Of a stretch of DNA of 64,000 nucleotides, positions 33,469 to 44,295 are shown one piece after another (position 1 is the stretch's first letter; each line of letters opens with the position of its first letter). The stretch is from Massariosphaeria phaeospora (Eukaryota > Ascomycota > Dothideomycetes > Pleosporales), in assembly GCA_011032825.1 (NCBI GenBank), contig JAADJZ010000005.1, positions 439,001-503,000 of the forward strand, in the 5' to 3' direction. The translations under genes were made by a program, and so were the position numbers. The notes beneath the pieces are model-generated. The model made no database searches. It had not been told where the DNA came from and saw nothing but the letters and a program-made list of their open reading frames with translations.

Positions 33469-34640
33469 AGGGTGAGTAAATAACCGGGCATGGTGTGTTG
33501 GGGAGTGGGGAGGGTGGGGAGGGTGGGGTTGGTATTGCTTGGTGCTCATTGCTGCGTTGAGCATGGCTTGAGCGTCGCGAAAGTGGGGATGGGTCTACGT
33601 CATGGGAGTGTCGTATCACGGTTGTATGTTCGGTTTCAGAGCACTGTTATCTCTAGCATATTAAAGCATACTTCCAAACAATATTGCGCAGAGGCGTGTC
33701 GCTAATACCGGCTACCGTTTTATCAGGTCTACGTCAGGCCGCCACCATACAAACGACGATAACTCCGACATCGCGGCATCCACCGCAACACCTATGCCGT
33801 TCCTTCCGTACCCATACACTACCCTTCCACCTCCAACTCTCTTTACATCCACTCCACTCTTCCCTCTCTTCCCCATTTTATAAAAAAAACCCCAGATTAT
33901 CTATCTCTGTGCTCTTCCCTCGATCTTACTCTAAATAACTTGCTTTGCCTCGGGTCTATGTCGTCTTCAAATGAAAAAGTGGTTACGATGCTATATATGT
34001 TTTCTTGACTCGCGGTCTGTCTGCTGCAGATGGGGCGACTCTCGACGAATAATAGGCGTTGAGGGCATGGTAGTATACTAGTCTAAAATCAAGCGTGGAT
34101 GTTTCTATGGTTGCTGCAACGCAGCGCAGCGCAGCTCGTGGCTCAGAAAACGCTTTCTCGTGTGTTGCATGTTTCCGGGATATATAAGTCCTTCAAAGCC
34201 CCTAGGTCCAGTATTTCCTTCAGTCGACTCCTTTCTTCTGCTCTGGACGACTAAAACCATACCTGACTACGAAAAATGTTGAAGTAGGAGGCGGGAATTT
34301 CTAAAACGTTATGCGATACTGCTATGGAGAGACGACTGGACCTTGTCTTCGAGTCTTCGTACGCACGAGGATATGGGTATAAAACTTCTGGGATTGACGA
34401 TGCGGTTGATGTTTGTCTACGCTGGGAATCTAAAAGGCGGAACAAACGCGACATGTTGTTTGAAAAGTCGAAAAGGTACAACGAACCCAACATGTCGTTG
34501 GAAATTACTACCGAAATTATTATGGCATCAGGAAGATCGCCGTGGGGAAAACTATAAGGTTTTTAAAATGTTAACCTGCGAAGACATGCATATCTTCTAG
34601 GATTCTCAATACTTCACTTCTCCCTTTCTTTGCTAAATAC
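33469..34640. other. Intergenic, 3' flank of the transporter, no gene
   Basis: Contains GGGTGGGGAGGGTGGGG-type runs just after the transporter stop (33500-33535), a pyrimidine-rich stretch (33780-33900) and an AT run (33878-33893). Open stretches are below 90 codons and overlap on both strands. Confidence 0.5.
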
Positions 34641-34649
34641 AACCACCCG

Positions 34650-35200
34650 GACGGAAAAGTATGCTTGGAAACTTGGTATGAGAAATACATCGACATGGTG
34701 CAGGGAGACGGGAGACGGGAACAAAGAAGTCTAACTGAACCACATATATGAGATTCGTTGCCGCCTCTAGAAAGTTGTAGACGACACGTGTATGCTTTTC
34801 CTCTGCTCTAATCTACGTGCTCGACTACAAAGTTCGTCTGGAAAAACGATCAAAATTTATCAACATGGTGTTGCGAAGCTGAAACAAACAAACCACACGT
34901 GGCATAGATATGAGATTCGTTGCCGCCTCCGGAAAGCCATGGACGTCATGGGCATGCTTTCTCTTCTCTCTCCTCAACGTACTCTACAAATGTTAGTCTA
35001 GAAAGATCTTAGATCCGACCACATGGTGTTGCGAAGCTGAAGGAAACAAATCTTATAAGCTACAGATAGGTTTATGAGATTTGTTGCTGTTCCTAAAAGT
35101 TTGCACAAAAAGTTCACATGCTTTTTCTCTGCTCCACTCGCCATTATTCACTATGTCCTTCCAGAAAGAAGGCCCTAATTCTAGATTAGGATCTGGAGAT
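34650..35200 (+). repeat. Degenerate tandem repeat, period about 163 bp
   Basis: Anchor TATGAGATTCGTTGCCGCC occurs at 34747 and 34909, and in the mutated form TATGAGATTTGTTGCTG at 35073 (spacing 162 and 164). Between anchors each unit repeats TGCTTT plus CTCTGCTC-like words and CATGGTGTTGCGAAGCTGAA. Identity between units is only moderate, so the array is old. No open frame runs through it. Confidence 0.75.
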
Positions 35201-35399
35201 TTACATGTCCAAAACTTTCAAAAAGAGCTGGCATGAGGTTTACCGATTACATCTTAGCTATTTACGGATAAATAAAGCCTACATCGATCATATGACTCGT
35301 TGCAGCATCCCTGTGGCACATTCCTAGAGTATATAGACCCCTCAAAACGTCTCTCTTCGAACTCTACTTTACTTCTTACTCCTTACTCCAGACTGTCTA

Positions 35400-36260
35400 A
35401 AAAACATTCACAAGACGTCAGATGTTTAGGAAACATACTTGGCCAGGCTTGATGCTGCGGAGAAGAGCAGGAGGATACTTTCCCTTTAGATATGACTTCG
35501 TGGAGGGGCTATGCTTTTCTGCTACTTGACTAAAAACTGTTCAAACTCCGCATCCATGTGGATTAAAAGAAAACCGACTTCCTACTTTATATTCTATAAG
35601 AAAATATGCTCTCTACTTCATACTCCGTAGACTTGGAATGGTTAAGCTCATCCGGCAAGAGAGCCATGTTGGGGAGAAGAAACGTTGCCTTACCTTTAAC
35701 GAACTATGGATATCGATGATGACATGACTTTCCAGTACTTGACCAAAAATATTTTTGGCTACTTTTCATGGGGATTGAGATAAAAAAACAACTCTGTATG
35801 CTTCCCATGGGCTGTCCAAAAATGAAATTGGGGGTGAGCTATGTTTGAAACAGCCAGGGTTGATTACGATGTTGGGGAGAAGATCGTGGACTGACCTTCT
35901 ACAAAAAGACATTAACGATAACCATGAGACTTTCCGGGACTATAACTAAAGTACGCAAACCACGATGCATGGAGACTGAAATAAAAATGACTCTCAAGTA
36001 CTAACATGGGCTGTCTGAAAACCGAACCGGAAACCTGGAATGATTGAACCCTCCGCCAAAAATGCCATGTTGTGGAAGAAGACCGTGGCCTGAACTCCTA
36101 CGAAAAGACATCGGCAACGCTGATATGACTTTCCGGTGCTGTGGCAAAAACCATCAGATTTCTTCGCAATGGGGATCGGAAACGAGACAAAGGATATACT
36201 CTGCTACTGTACCAAAAGACATGTCCGGTTTATTTGATAGGCTTCGAGAGTTCGGAATCA
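35400..36260 (+). repeat. Second degenerate tandem repeat, period about 200 bp
   Basis: Two anchors recur in step: TGTTGGGGAGAAGA at about 35669 and 35874, with diverged forms at 35455 and 36070, and GACTTTCCnG at about 35728, 35930 and 36128. Each unit also has CTAAAAA or CCAAAAA words and CATGGGCTGTC near its end. The units adjoin the 163-bp array and may share an origin with it. The 125-codon open stretch at 36044-36421 overlaps the last unit and is probably accidental. Confidence 0.65.
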
Positions 36261-38052
36261 AAACTAGAGTGTACCTTTACCATGAGTGCTGTGCAAAAAC
36301 GTCAGCAGATAACTCGTATGGCGGCGTTGTCGTCCGCTCGCTGCCCGCACATACAAAACTCACTGTCTTTGTAAATGAAACTCAACACACTACTCACACT
36401 ATATTTTCCATGGGACTCTAAAAAGGGAGTTCAATGCCCTATTATGAGCAGGAGTCGCTGGAAAAACAGAAATTCAGACCCAGAGCATTGATGTGCGCCC
36501 TTGACTTATGCGTTAAGAAAATTCTCTTCAATGCTGTCTCCCCGTCTTTGCTGGACAGATCTAAAAGAAGTTTGAGCCACTTGATGGCAGGTTGAGCTGT
36601 GTGTCTGCGGGATCGCAACTTTGGAATACACCTGGAAAAATGCGCATGACCAGCCCGTTATGTCCTGTGCGCGGCCTCGGAAACGTCTTAGTTCGGGGGT
36701 TGACACCAAAAATGCGCAGCGGTTAGTTCATGCTGAGATTGAGATGTTCAAGAGGAAAGATCCATGAGACTCCGAGTTCGCCCGGTCTAAAAACGGTACT
36801 TGACTTTCCACATGCTCTGAGTAACCGAAACAAAAACATAAGGCCAAAGAATGCATGACCGGAATCTCTGTGTTGAAAACCGATGTGGTGGATTCTTGAC
36901 AGACTGAGGATATTGAAGACTTTAAGGTGGCGAATACATGGGAATCGGACATGGCTCAGCTCAGCTCAGCTTGAAAATGTCGACTTTGGAACCGAACCGA
37001 ACCGCGATGTCTAAAGAAACGAAAACGGTACATGCACGGAACGCAACTCTGCAACGCACCTGCAGAACCGGCCTATACGAAACAAAACACCATGTTAATG
37101 TTACGCCTTAGGCTTTGCTCTAACAAGCATACTCCGTAAATGCCAAGTGCTCGTAATAAGTGAATTACTTAAGCCATAGGTTCTCATCTAAGAACCTTTT
37201 CTATGCTTTCAGCACCACCACACAGCCGCAGAGAAAAGCGGTCGAATGGGATTCTCATGTGTGTGTGGCCTCGCGAAATGGTATCCTTCCAGGACGAAAA
37301 ACAAGCGAGAATAAAATCTCACTAAAGTCATCTTGACTCCGGACAAATCAAATAAGGCGCCTTGCAAATTGCAATGCGCTCGCCAAAACCACGTCTTTCT
37401 TTTCATCAATGACGACCTAGAATTCTGATAGCTGGGCTCTGGAATGGTAACGATTTGGAGCTTGGAATAGGGTTGCGAAGTTGCGAGGAGGTGTAGAGGG
37501 AGGAGGGAGAATCTGTGCTGTTTTCGTAAAGCGTACTCGCTCGTGGTCAGCGTGCATGTACTGACTGCTTAGAAGGCGTTCGGGGTAGGGGTATGAAGGT
37601 CCAGCGATTGATACCGCGGCGGCGGGCGAGTCGAAGAGCAGCGCGAGTCATGGTGGAGAGAAACGCAGAGTGAAATCTGAGCAATGCTATGTCAATCGTT
37701 CTAGATCAGCTGCACACGTTTCTCCATGGTACACGCTCCTAGCCCGCGCTCTACTGCAAAGCGACAGAGTGTTGGAATCATGACGGTTCCGCAGTGTCTC
37801 TCATTCATACCTTTTTACACAGACAGATGCAAACCCCAGGTATCCGATCCTTCCTAAACGCCACCATGCATTTGCCAAAGGCAATCCCTCGCGCTCTCCA
37901 CCGTCCGCGTGCCAAAGCAGCGACTCTCCCTCGCTTCTCCCTCATCACCCCAAATATCTTTGACCTCTGAAACCTTGACCTTCCTCTCCAGCAACCAGCC
38001 ATCGTCACTCAGACCATCATCATCATCAACGCGATCTCCATGATCCTGCTCT
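36261..38052. other. Intergenic, no supported gene
   Basis: About 1.8 kb. Words like those of the tandem arrays (TCTAAAAACGG, GAAAACCGA) continue to about 37020 without a clear period. CAGCTCAGCTCAGCT at 36957 is a short tandem run. The last 250 bp should be the PEX5 3' region. Confidence 0.45.
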
Positions 38053-40055
38053 TCAAAACTCAAACTCGCCACGAAACTTCTCGACGTCCAGACCCGGCCC
38101 GACTAGATCCGCCAAATCGCGCCGTCCCATCTGCCCAAACACCCTCCGCAGCGTATCGTACAGATTCGTGCTCTGGTTCTGGTGGATCATGTAGTCCAGC
38201 TGGCTCTCGGACATGCCGTCGCCCACGACCTCCCTCGCGCGCTCTTTGCCCTCGCGCTCGACGACTTTATGCATGGCCAGAGCGCCGAGCAGGTGCTGGG
38301 CGGCTTCGGTGTAGCATCCGATGTTGATACACGAGACGCCCAGGTTGTAGCGGGCGCGGACGAAATTCGGACGCAGGGCGAGCGCGCGCGAGTATGCGTC
38401 GATGGCTTCTTCGCTTCGGCCCGAGTTTGCAAGGGTCGCGCCTAGGCGGTTCCAGAGCAGGTGCAGTTGAGAGGACGAGTTTGTTGTGCCGGATTCGGTG
38501 GAGGCGAGCGCCGCGCCGAAGCAGTCGACTGCCTTGTCGTATTCTTCCACGCCGTAAAATAGTACGCCGAGGCCGACTTGTACATCAGGGTCCATTTGCT
38601 CCCCGGCCGGCGAGAGCTGGGCCGCTTGTATGAAGAGGTTAGTGACTTTTTCATGTAGAAGATGACGGTCTGTAAATCCCATATCAGAATCCGCGGACAG
38701 CGGCTCTTTGACCAGACTCGGATACTTGGTGGCGAGCCAGCGTTCCAGTGTCCTATATGCGGTGCTTTCATACCCTTCATTGGTGTACGACACTGCGAGA
38801 CCCATCATCGCCTCAAGGCTGGAAGGATCTTGTTTTAGCGCCATTTCAAGAGCGCGGATCGCAGGTATTTCCTTCTCGTTCTGAGCCTGTGCTTCTCCGA
38901 GCTTCACCCACGCGGCAACGTGTCGCGGCTCCTTCTGCACAGCGGACTCGAAAGCAAGTGCTGCTAGAGACAAGTTTCCGCCCTCTTCCATGATCTTCAT
39001 CCCTTCGTCAAAAGGGTTCAATACGTCTTTGAAAAAGTTATCCTGTTCAAATAGATAGTCGCCCATCGGAGCATCTCGTACAGAATGCGTGTTGAGGCCG
39101 TCGAACCCCTCCCACTGATCGAGATCGCCCATGTGCATTCCGTCGACAAAGTGGTCGTCGGCAAGTTGCCTAGCGCGTTCAGTCTCGCCTTTGATTTGCC
39201 TCCAAACAGACTCGAAATCATCGAGATCCACTGACCTGTCCATGTCATTCAGCTCCGCCTCTATGTGCTTGTTCGCCTCGGCGTCTAGCGCATCTAGATC
39301 TTGCCCATCTGATGTCTCAAGCTGAGCAAACTGTGCTTCCCAGTCGTTGTCGTCGAGCTCAACCATGCGCTCCTTCCCTTTGCCTGGATCTTGCATGGGC
39401 TGCTGGAAGTTCTGCGGTGCAAACGGCTGGTGCATCATTCCCGTGCCCATTCCCATTCCCATGCCCATTCCCATGCCGTTCATGCCCATGCTATAGCCCA
39501 TCGGACGCTGGTATCCCATCATGGAGGGCGCGGAGTTGACCGTAGGGCTCGCTGTCCGGGCAGTGGCATTCATGTGCTGGAACTTGGCGAACTCGGCGGG
39601 ATTGAAGCCGGCTGGTCTCTCTTGCATTCCTGGACCCATGGCTCCCGGCGCCTCCATGCCTGGCTCAAACTCGGCTGCCCAGGCTGGCGATGCACTGTGC
39701 TGTGTCCGCTCCAGCTCTCTCCGCATCTGTTCCATGGCGAAAGGCGAGGCAGGCCCGTGTGCTTGGGGCAGGTGTGCGGGCTGCTGCATGAAGTCGTTCA
39801 TCATCTAGGAAGCAAAAGTCAGCTGCCGGTCTCTATACGCGCCTCAAGGCAGGAAAACGTGATGCGGAGCTCCAGGGCACTTACGCCATCTGACCCGCCC
39901 CCCATCTGCTGGCTCCGCATGCCTTCTTGGAGTCCGCCAGGCCCCCGCCCCACTAGGCGATCCCGCTGGAGCGACTTGTCGTCCTGGACATGTTTCGTAA
40001 ACTGGCTGAGGGGGTTGCCCGCGGTTGAGCACTCTGCACCGCCGAGGAACGACAT
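38053..40055 (-). CDS. PEX5: Peroxisomal targeting signal 1 receptor
   Basis: Exons (minus) 40055-39885 and 39804-38053 with an 80-bp intron give 640 residues, the usual size. PEX5 binds the C-terminal SKL-type signal of matrix proteins in the cytosol, docks at the peroxisome membrane and is recycled. The N-terminus M-S-F-L-G-G-A-E-C carries the conserved Cys (residue 9) that is monoubiquitinated for export. W-x3-F/Y docking motifs are W-A-A-E-F near residue 99, W-E-A-Q-F near 212 and W-E-G-F further on. The C-terminal half is a set of TPR repeats (AAWVKLGEAQAQNEKEIPAI, then W-N-R-L-G-A-T-L-A-N-S-G, then A-R-Y-N-L-G-V-S-C-I-N). A G-M dipeptide run at residues 164-176 is a local oddity. Upstream in-frame codons before 40055 are not family-like. 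Confidence 0.95.
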
Positions 40056-40746
40056 GTTGGGTTGTGGATGTGGAGGGGGCGCAAGAGAAGCGCGACACGG
40101 TCGCTGTTCGGCTGCAAGATTGAGAGAGACTCGAGCACAAGACAAGGAAGGGGTCGAGCCGGTGCGGTGGTTGTTGTTGCGTAGCTATTGATCAGCAAGG
40201 CGGCGTCGCGGTGGGTGTCGTGGGGCAAGACTTCCGAATGCCGAGGTCCACGCTAAATGTATACGCTCACCCAGGCACCCAGGCACCCAGGGTGTGTGTG
40301 CACTGAGCAGTGAGGGTTGTAGCATAATTCGGGCATAGCTCGCAGGACAACGCGCTTGCTTTCACCTTTCACATGTCGAGTCTCGACTCACGTTTCTGTG
40401 TTTCGGCTGGTGCATAGTGAAGGGGACTTGTAATGTGGTAAACCATTGCCCTTTATTATCAGGTGCCGTATCTAGTATCTAGGTCCAGTCTGCACATCAT
40501 GTACAGAGGAAGAGAGGGGAAATTAAACGCCATGTTCTCTCTAGTATTATACACGCGGCCGGCCCTATCAATCACAATATGGAAACGACAAGGAAGAAGA
40601 TCCAAACGGCAAGTCGGAAAGGAACGGTCCCACCTCAACACCAGATTGCTTCATCGGCCGTATTCACTTTTTCACCAGGTCCTGGCACTCTGGTCTGCCC
40701 CGCACTAACCGTACAGCTTCCATCTCTCAGCGCACTCTAGCTGAGC
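40056..40746. other. Intergenic, PEX5 promoter side
   Basis: About 0.7 kb between PEX5 and the RRM gene, both on the minus strand. It holds the PEX5 promoter and the 3' region of the RRM gene. CACCCAGGCACCCAGG at 40269 is a short tandem word. No gene seen. Confidence 0.5.
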
Positions 40747-41827
40747 TTACTCATCCCTTCGCGGCGGGCCGCCCGATCGCGAGCCTTCCGATCGCGAGCC
40801 TTCTGTTCGCGTGCCTGACTTGCTGTAGTCGATGCGGAGCTGGCGTCCGTAGATGACCTTCTCTTCCAGCACCTCCTTCGCTCGCATGGCGCTTGCAATG
40901 TCGATGAAATCGGCGTGAGCAAACCCTCTGGGTTGGCCCGTCCGCCTGTCGATGGCAACACGAACATCCATAACGTTGCGGATATCACGGAAGAGGTCGT
41001 TCAGGTCCTTGTCTGACATTTCGAACGACATGTTCCCGATAAACAGTGTCTTTGAAGGAGCGGAAGGAGTGTTGGCGCCGGCACCAGTCTTGAACGTGCT
41101 CGTGGCTTTCGGCTTGGTGAACTGGACAACGAGGTTGCGGCCTTCAAAGACCTGCATATCGAGATTCTCCACGGCAGCTTTAGCGTCATTGATGTTTTCG
41201 AATTCGATGTACCCGAAACTACAAGTCGTGAATTAGCACCACGCCACTCTTGGATTTCTCACGGGAATGACGCACCCTCTGCTCAAGCCCCTGTTGTCAA
41301 AGAGGACCTTGATGCTTTTGATACTACCGAAACGGGAGAAAACACGTTTCAATTGTTCCTCGGTGACCTCATAGTAGAGATTGCCGACATAGACGGTGTT
41401 GTTCGGCTCAGCCGAGGAGTTCACGGTACGGTTACCGGATGGCTTGGTCTCAATGTGCGCTGCTGCATTCAGCGCATCCGCTCCGACAGTCGCATCGGCA
41501 TCGGTAGGCTCTGCCTGTACAGCTTCCTGTGCCGGGGTCAAGTTCTCCTCGATGGGTGCTTCCGTCGCCGTCTGTGCAAAGCTCTCTGCCGAGGATTCTG
41601 CCTTGGCTGCCTCGTCGGTGACAAACCTCCTAGCGAGAGCAGGTACAGCCCACTGTTGTTGTCTGAAGCGGAACGCGGTGGGCGCGATTGTGTTGATTGA
41701 ACGCGGCTTGCACAAGATAGCCCTGGAAGGCGTTGAGATTGCGCGAGCGGCAGAGCGGCGGAGGAGAAACCTGATGCGCAATGTCAGCGACTGCCATCAA
41801 GGTAATGGCAGCAATGGAGACTTACAT
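40747..41827 (-). CDS. Mitochondrial two-RRM RNA-binding protein
   Basis: Exons (minus) 41827-41826, 41770-41276 and 41218-40747 give 322 residues. The start codon appears split AT|G by a 55-bp intron (donor GTAAGT, acceptor CATCAG); the resulting start M-F-L-L-R-R-S-A-A-R-A-I is an Arg-rich, acid-free helix, and A-L-A-R-R-F-V-T-D near residue 50 is a plausible presequence cleavage site, so it is probably imported to the mitochondrial matrix. RRM1 has RNP2 V-Y-V-G-N-L and RNP1 R-G-F-G-Y-I-E-F, the latter interrupted by the second intron. RRM2 has L-F-I-G-N-M and R-G-F-A-H-A-D-F. The C-terminus is Arg/Gly/Ser-rich. A role in mitochondrial RNA metabolism is likely but not specific; resemblance to Nsr1 comes from the paired RRMs. 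Confidence 0.85.
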
Positions 41828-42383
41828 GATTCTAGATGCACGTAGGAACGACCGAAGCTGAGCTGGGTGTGGGGGTTCTGGAATTCGAGTTGGGATCGAT
41901 CGAGGCTGATGAAGGGGCCTGCAAAATAATTTGTGAACCACAGACGCGCTAGCCGGGTTTAGTCAGCGAGGCCCAGTCACGTGAGGGGCGGATCCCCGGG
42001 GCCATGAGCCGATGACCGCACTACACTCTCGCAAACTACTTCAGATTCAGTCTGCGAATCCCGCGACCACACACTGGAAAACTATGCATCATGTAACTTC
42101 TAAGTGTTCCAATGATCTAGCCCGTCGACGCGATCAGACTGAAAGCGCAGAGAGAACGGAAGACTCGTGGACTCATCGTTTACAATCCAGTCCAATAGAG
42201 ACTGCGGAACATGACGTATCATTTGGGACTACCTAGTAGTATGCGAACATATCTTCATCCAAAAAGGTGCGGTCAAATTCCAAAATTCACTACTAGACCG
42301 TGCTGGTGCCATCAGATTCGTAGAATGCGTATCACTCTACTCTGTGCGTTTATACAGACTGCAATACATTATCGTAAGCTCTT
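41828..42383. other. Intergenic, promoter of the RRM gene
   Basis: About 0.55 kb. No open frame of interest; the stretch at 42012-42236 has no domain. It also holds the 3' region of RNase T2, which is transcribed on the same strand. Confidence 0.5.
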
Positions 42384-43467
42384 CTAATACGGCACAGTAG
42401 GCGCCTTCTCAGATCCGTTCGTCCTCGCATAGTAGTGAATTGCACCCTCCGCCTTCGCGCAATTCGTCTGGTACGTCGAAGTCGCGTTAACTGCAATGGT
42501 ATTGCCCTCTTGCGGTCGTCCATAGGCCTGAACACGACGTTAGCCTCGCCCGCATCAAACCTCAAAAGTCAACTTACATGCTCGTAATACCACACTTCGT
42601 TCAGAACCGTGAACCCGCTGTCCGTGCCGTTCTTGCCAGCCTCGGTGGTGTTGTAGCGCGGCCCAGAGCAGCCGATGAACGGGATCGCGCCAAACTCGGC
42701 GCTCAAGGTGTCTCTGAAATCCGCATAGCTGTACGTGGTGCTGTTCGAGGGCGTGATGTCTGCCTTTTCCAGCCATGTGAATGTCGGCACGCGCTTGTAG
42801 TACTTGATCGTCGTCTCGAAGAAATCGACAACGTCTTCATGCTGCTTGTACTCCGGGCCGTAGCAAGGCGTGTTGAAGGTTGAGAAGCAGGTGGCGTGCT
42901 TGCTGAACTCGTGACCCCAGAAACCGGCATTGTCTTGGTTTTGCGCGATCCAGTACGTGTTCATGTATTCCAGGAGATCAAATTTACCAAAAGGTTCAAG
43001 GAAGGTTCCAATCTTGGGCCCGGTGTAGGGAGGCACGAATGTGCCGTTTGGCTTTGCATTCGTGGTGTTGGGCGATGGGATGGGATCGTATTGCCGGGTC
43101 AAATCGCAATACTGGGTATAACTACCATTGCAGAAATCGGGCCAGAGTCCTAGGAAGTATCAGTAAAATGACGGTCTAGACTTAGACTATAAATTGTACC
43201 ATGTAGTGTCCACGTGTCGGCAGGAAGAAGCTGGCCTTCCGATTCGCGGCCTGTGTATGTGTCCCAGAATTGCGTAGTCAAGAGAAGACCACCAAATGTT
43301 TCGACACAGCAAGAATCGACGAGGGATGGGTCTTGCGGTGGACACGAAAGAAGTGGCTCTTGAAGGGCGCATGTGTGGTTTAAAGGGCTCTGGTCTGGAT
43401 ACAGCTGTGCGGATGCTGCGCTCGCAAGCAGAATCGCTTCGCCGAAGCTCAATTTGGCGGCCATCAT
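42384..43467 (-). CDS. Secreted ribonuclease T2
   Basis: Endoribonuclease that cleaves RNA through a 2',3'-cyclic phosphate; fungal members are secreted or vacuolar glycoproteins. Exons (minus) 43467-43200, 43149-42578 and 42527-42384 give 327 residues. The first 20 residues (A-I-L-L-A-S-A-A-S-A) form a signal peptide. The two catalytic segments are present: CAS1 W-T-L-H-G-L-W-P-D, which spans the first intron, and CAS2 G-F-W-G-H-E-F-S-K-H-A-T-C, each with its His. Several N-x-S/T sites and paired Cys fit secretion. The second ATG at 43464 is equally possible as start. The C-terminal extension after Y-Y-E-H is short. Confidence 0.93.
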
Positions 43468-44183
43468 TATAGAGTAAATTGACAAAGAGATCGAGAGAAC
43501 TGAATCAGGAGGCAAAAAGTAGGAAGAAGAATTGACTCGACTCCAAAAGCCCACCTTCAGAGCAGAGCCACCTACTTTATGAAGTCGTTCGTCACCGAAG
43601 CTCCTTGCCGCATCGGGCAGGTGAGCGGAACCAGGCTGGAGGCGAACAGCGACGGTACCTGCAGGCAAACCAGGGTGCCGACATGCCTCCTCGTGCGGCC
43701 TCGATTGGGTGAGAGTTTAATGAACTAGGCAAGTCGTTCTCTTCGCCTCAGCTAAAGAGAAGCGTCGGTCGAGGCGCGTGGTGGAGACAAGAAGAAAACT
43801 CGGCGGGCGCGATGTCGGTGGCGGTAAATTTTTGGAGGGCTATCCGTCATGAGGGTTGGAAGAGGGTTCCGGGAACCTGGCATGCGGGATGTGGCATGTG
43901 CGATGATGGGATGAATTTTAATGAAGGTGAGCTATTGACGTTCCAAGGTGGAGCCACTTGAGAAGGTTTTCCGAAGTCCCGCTGTCAAATACCCACTTTC
44001 GAAGTACAGATGTACTCTCATCAGGGGCATGTTATACTTTCAAGTTCCAGTGTAGACTAGCATCACTCATCGAGGCAGAGTTGTCGGAAGCTACAAATGT
44101 AAAGCTGTGGCTAGATCCAAAACTCCAAACCTGCTGACATAATTCATCGCTGATATATAAATAGAAGATTCACACGATCCTTT
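43468..44183. other. Intergenic, no gene
   Basis: About 0.7 kb upstream of RNase T2, probably its promoter. Ordinary composition to about 43980, then AT-richer up to the first direct repeat at 44184. Confidence 0.5.
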
Positions 44184-44265
44184 TGACAGCCTAGGAATGT
44201 TTAGCAATAGGTAAGTCTACTCCTGTCTTTACAAGGCCCTACTTTATCTAGCATACTAGGTAATG
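44184..44265 (+). repeat. Direct repeat, left copy (82 bp)
   Basis: Runs from TGACAGCCTAGGA to ATACTAGGTAATG and aligns in the same orientation with 45661-45745. Shared words include CCCTACTTTATCTAG. It ends 30 bp before the start codon of the metallo-beta-lactamase gene, so it lies in its promoter or leader. Confidence 0.85.
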
Positions 44266-44295
44266 CCTATATAGAATATAACTTGTAGAGAGGAC

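Noticed and set aside
36044..36421. 125-codon open stretch on the plus strand
   Set aside because: Lies across a degenerate tandem repeat unit, and other units have no matching frame.
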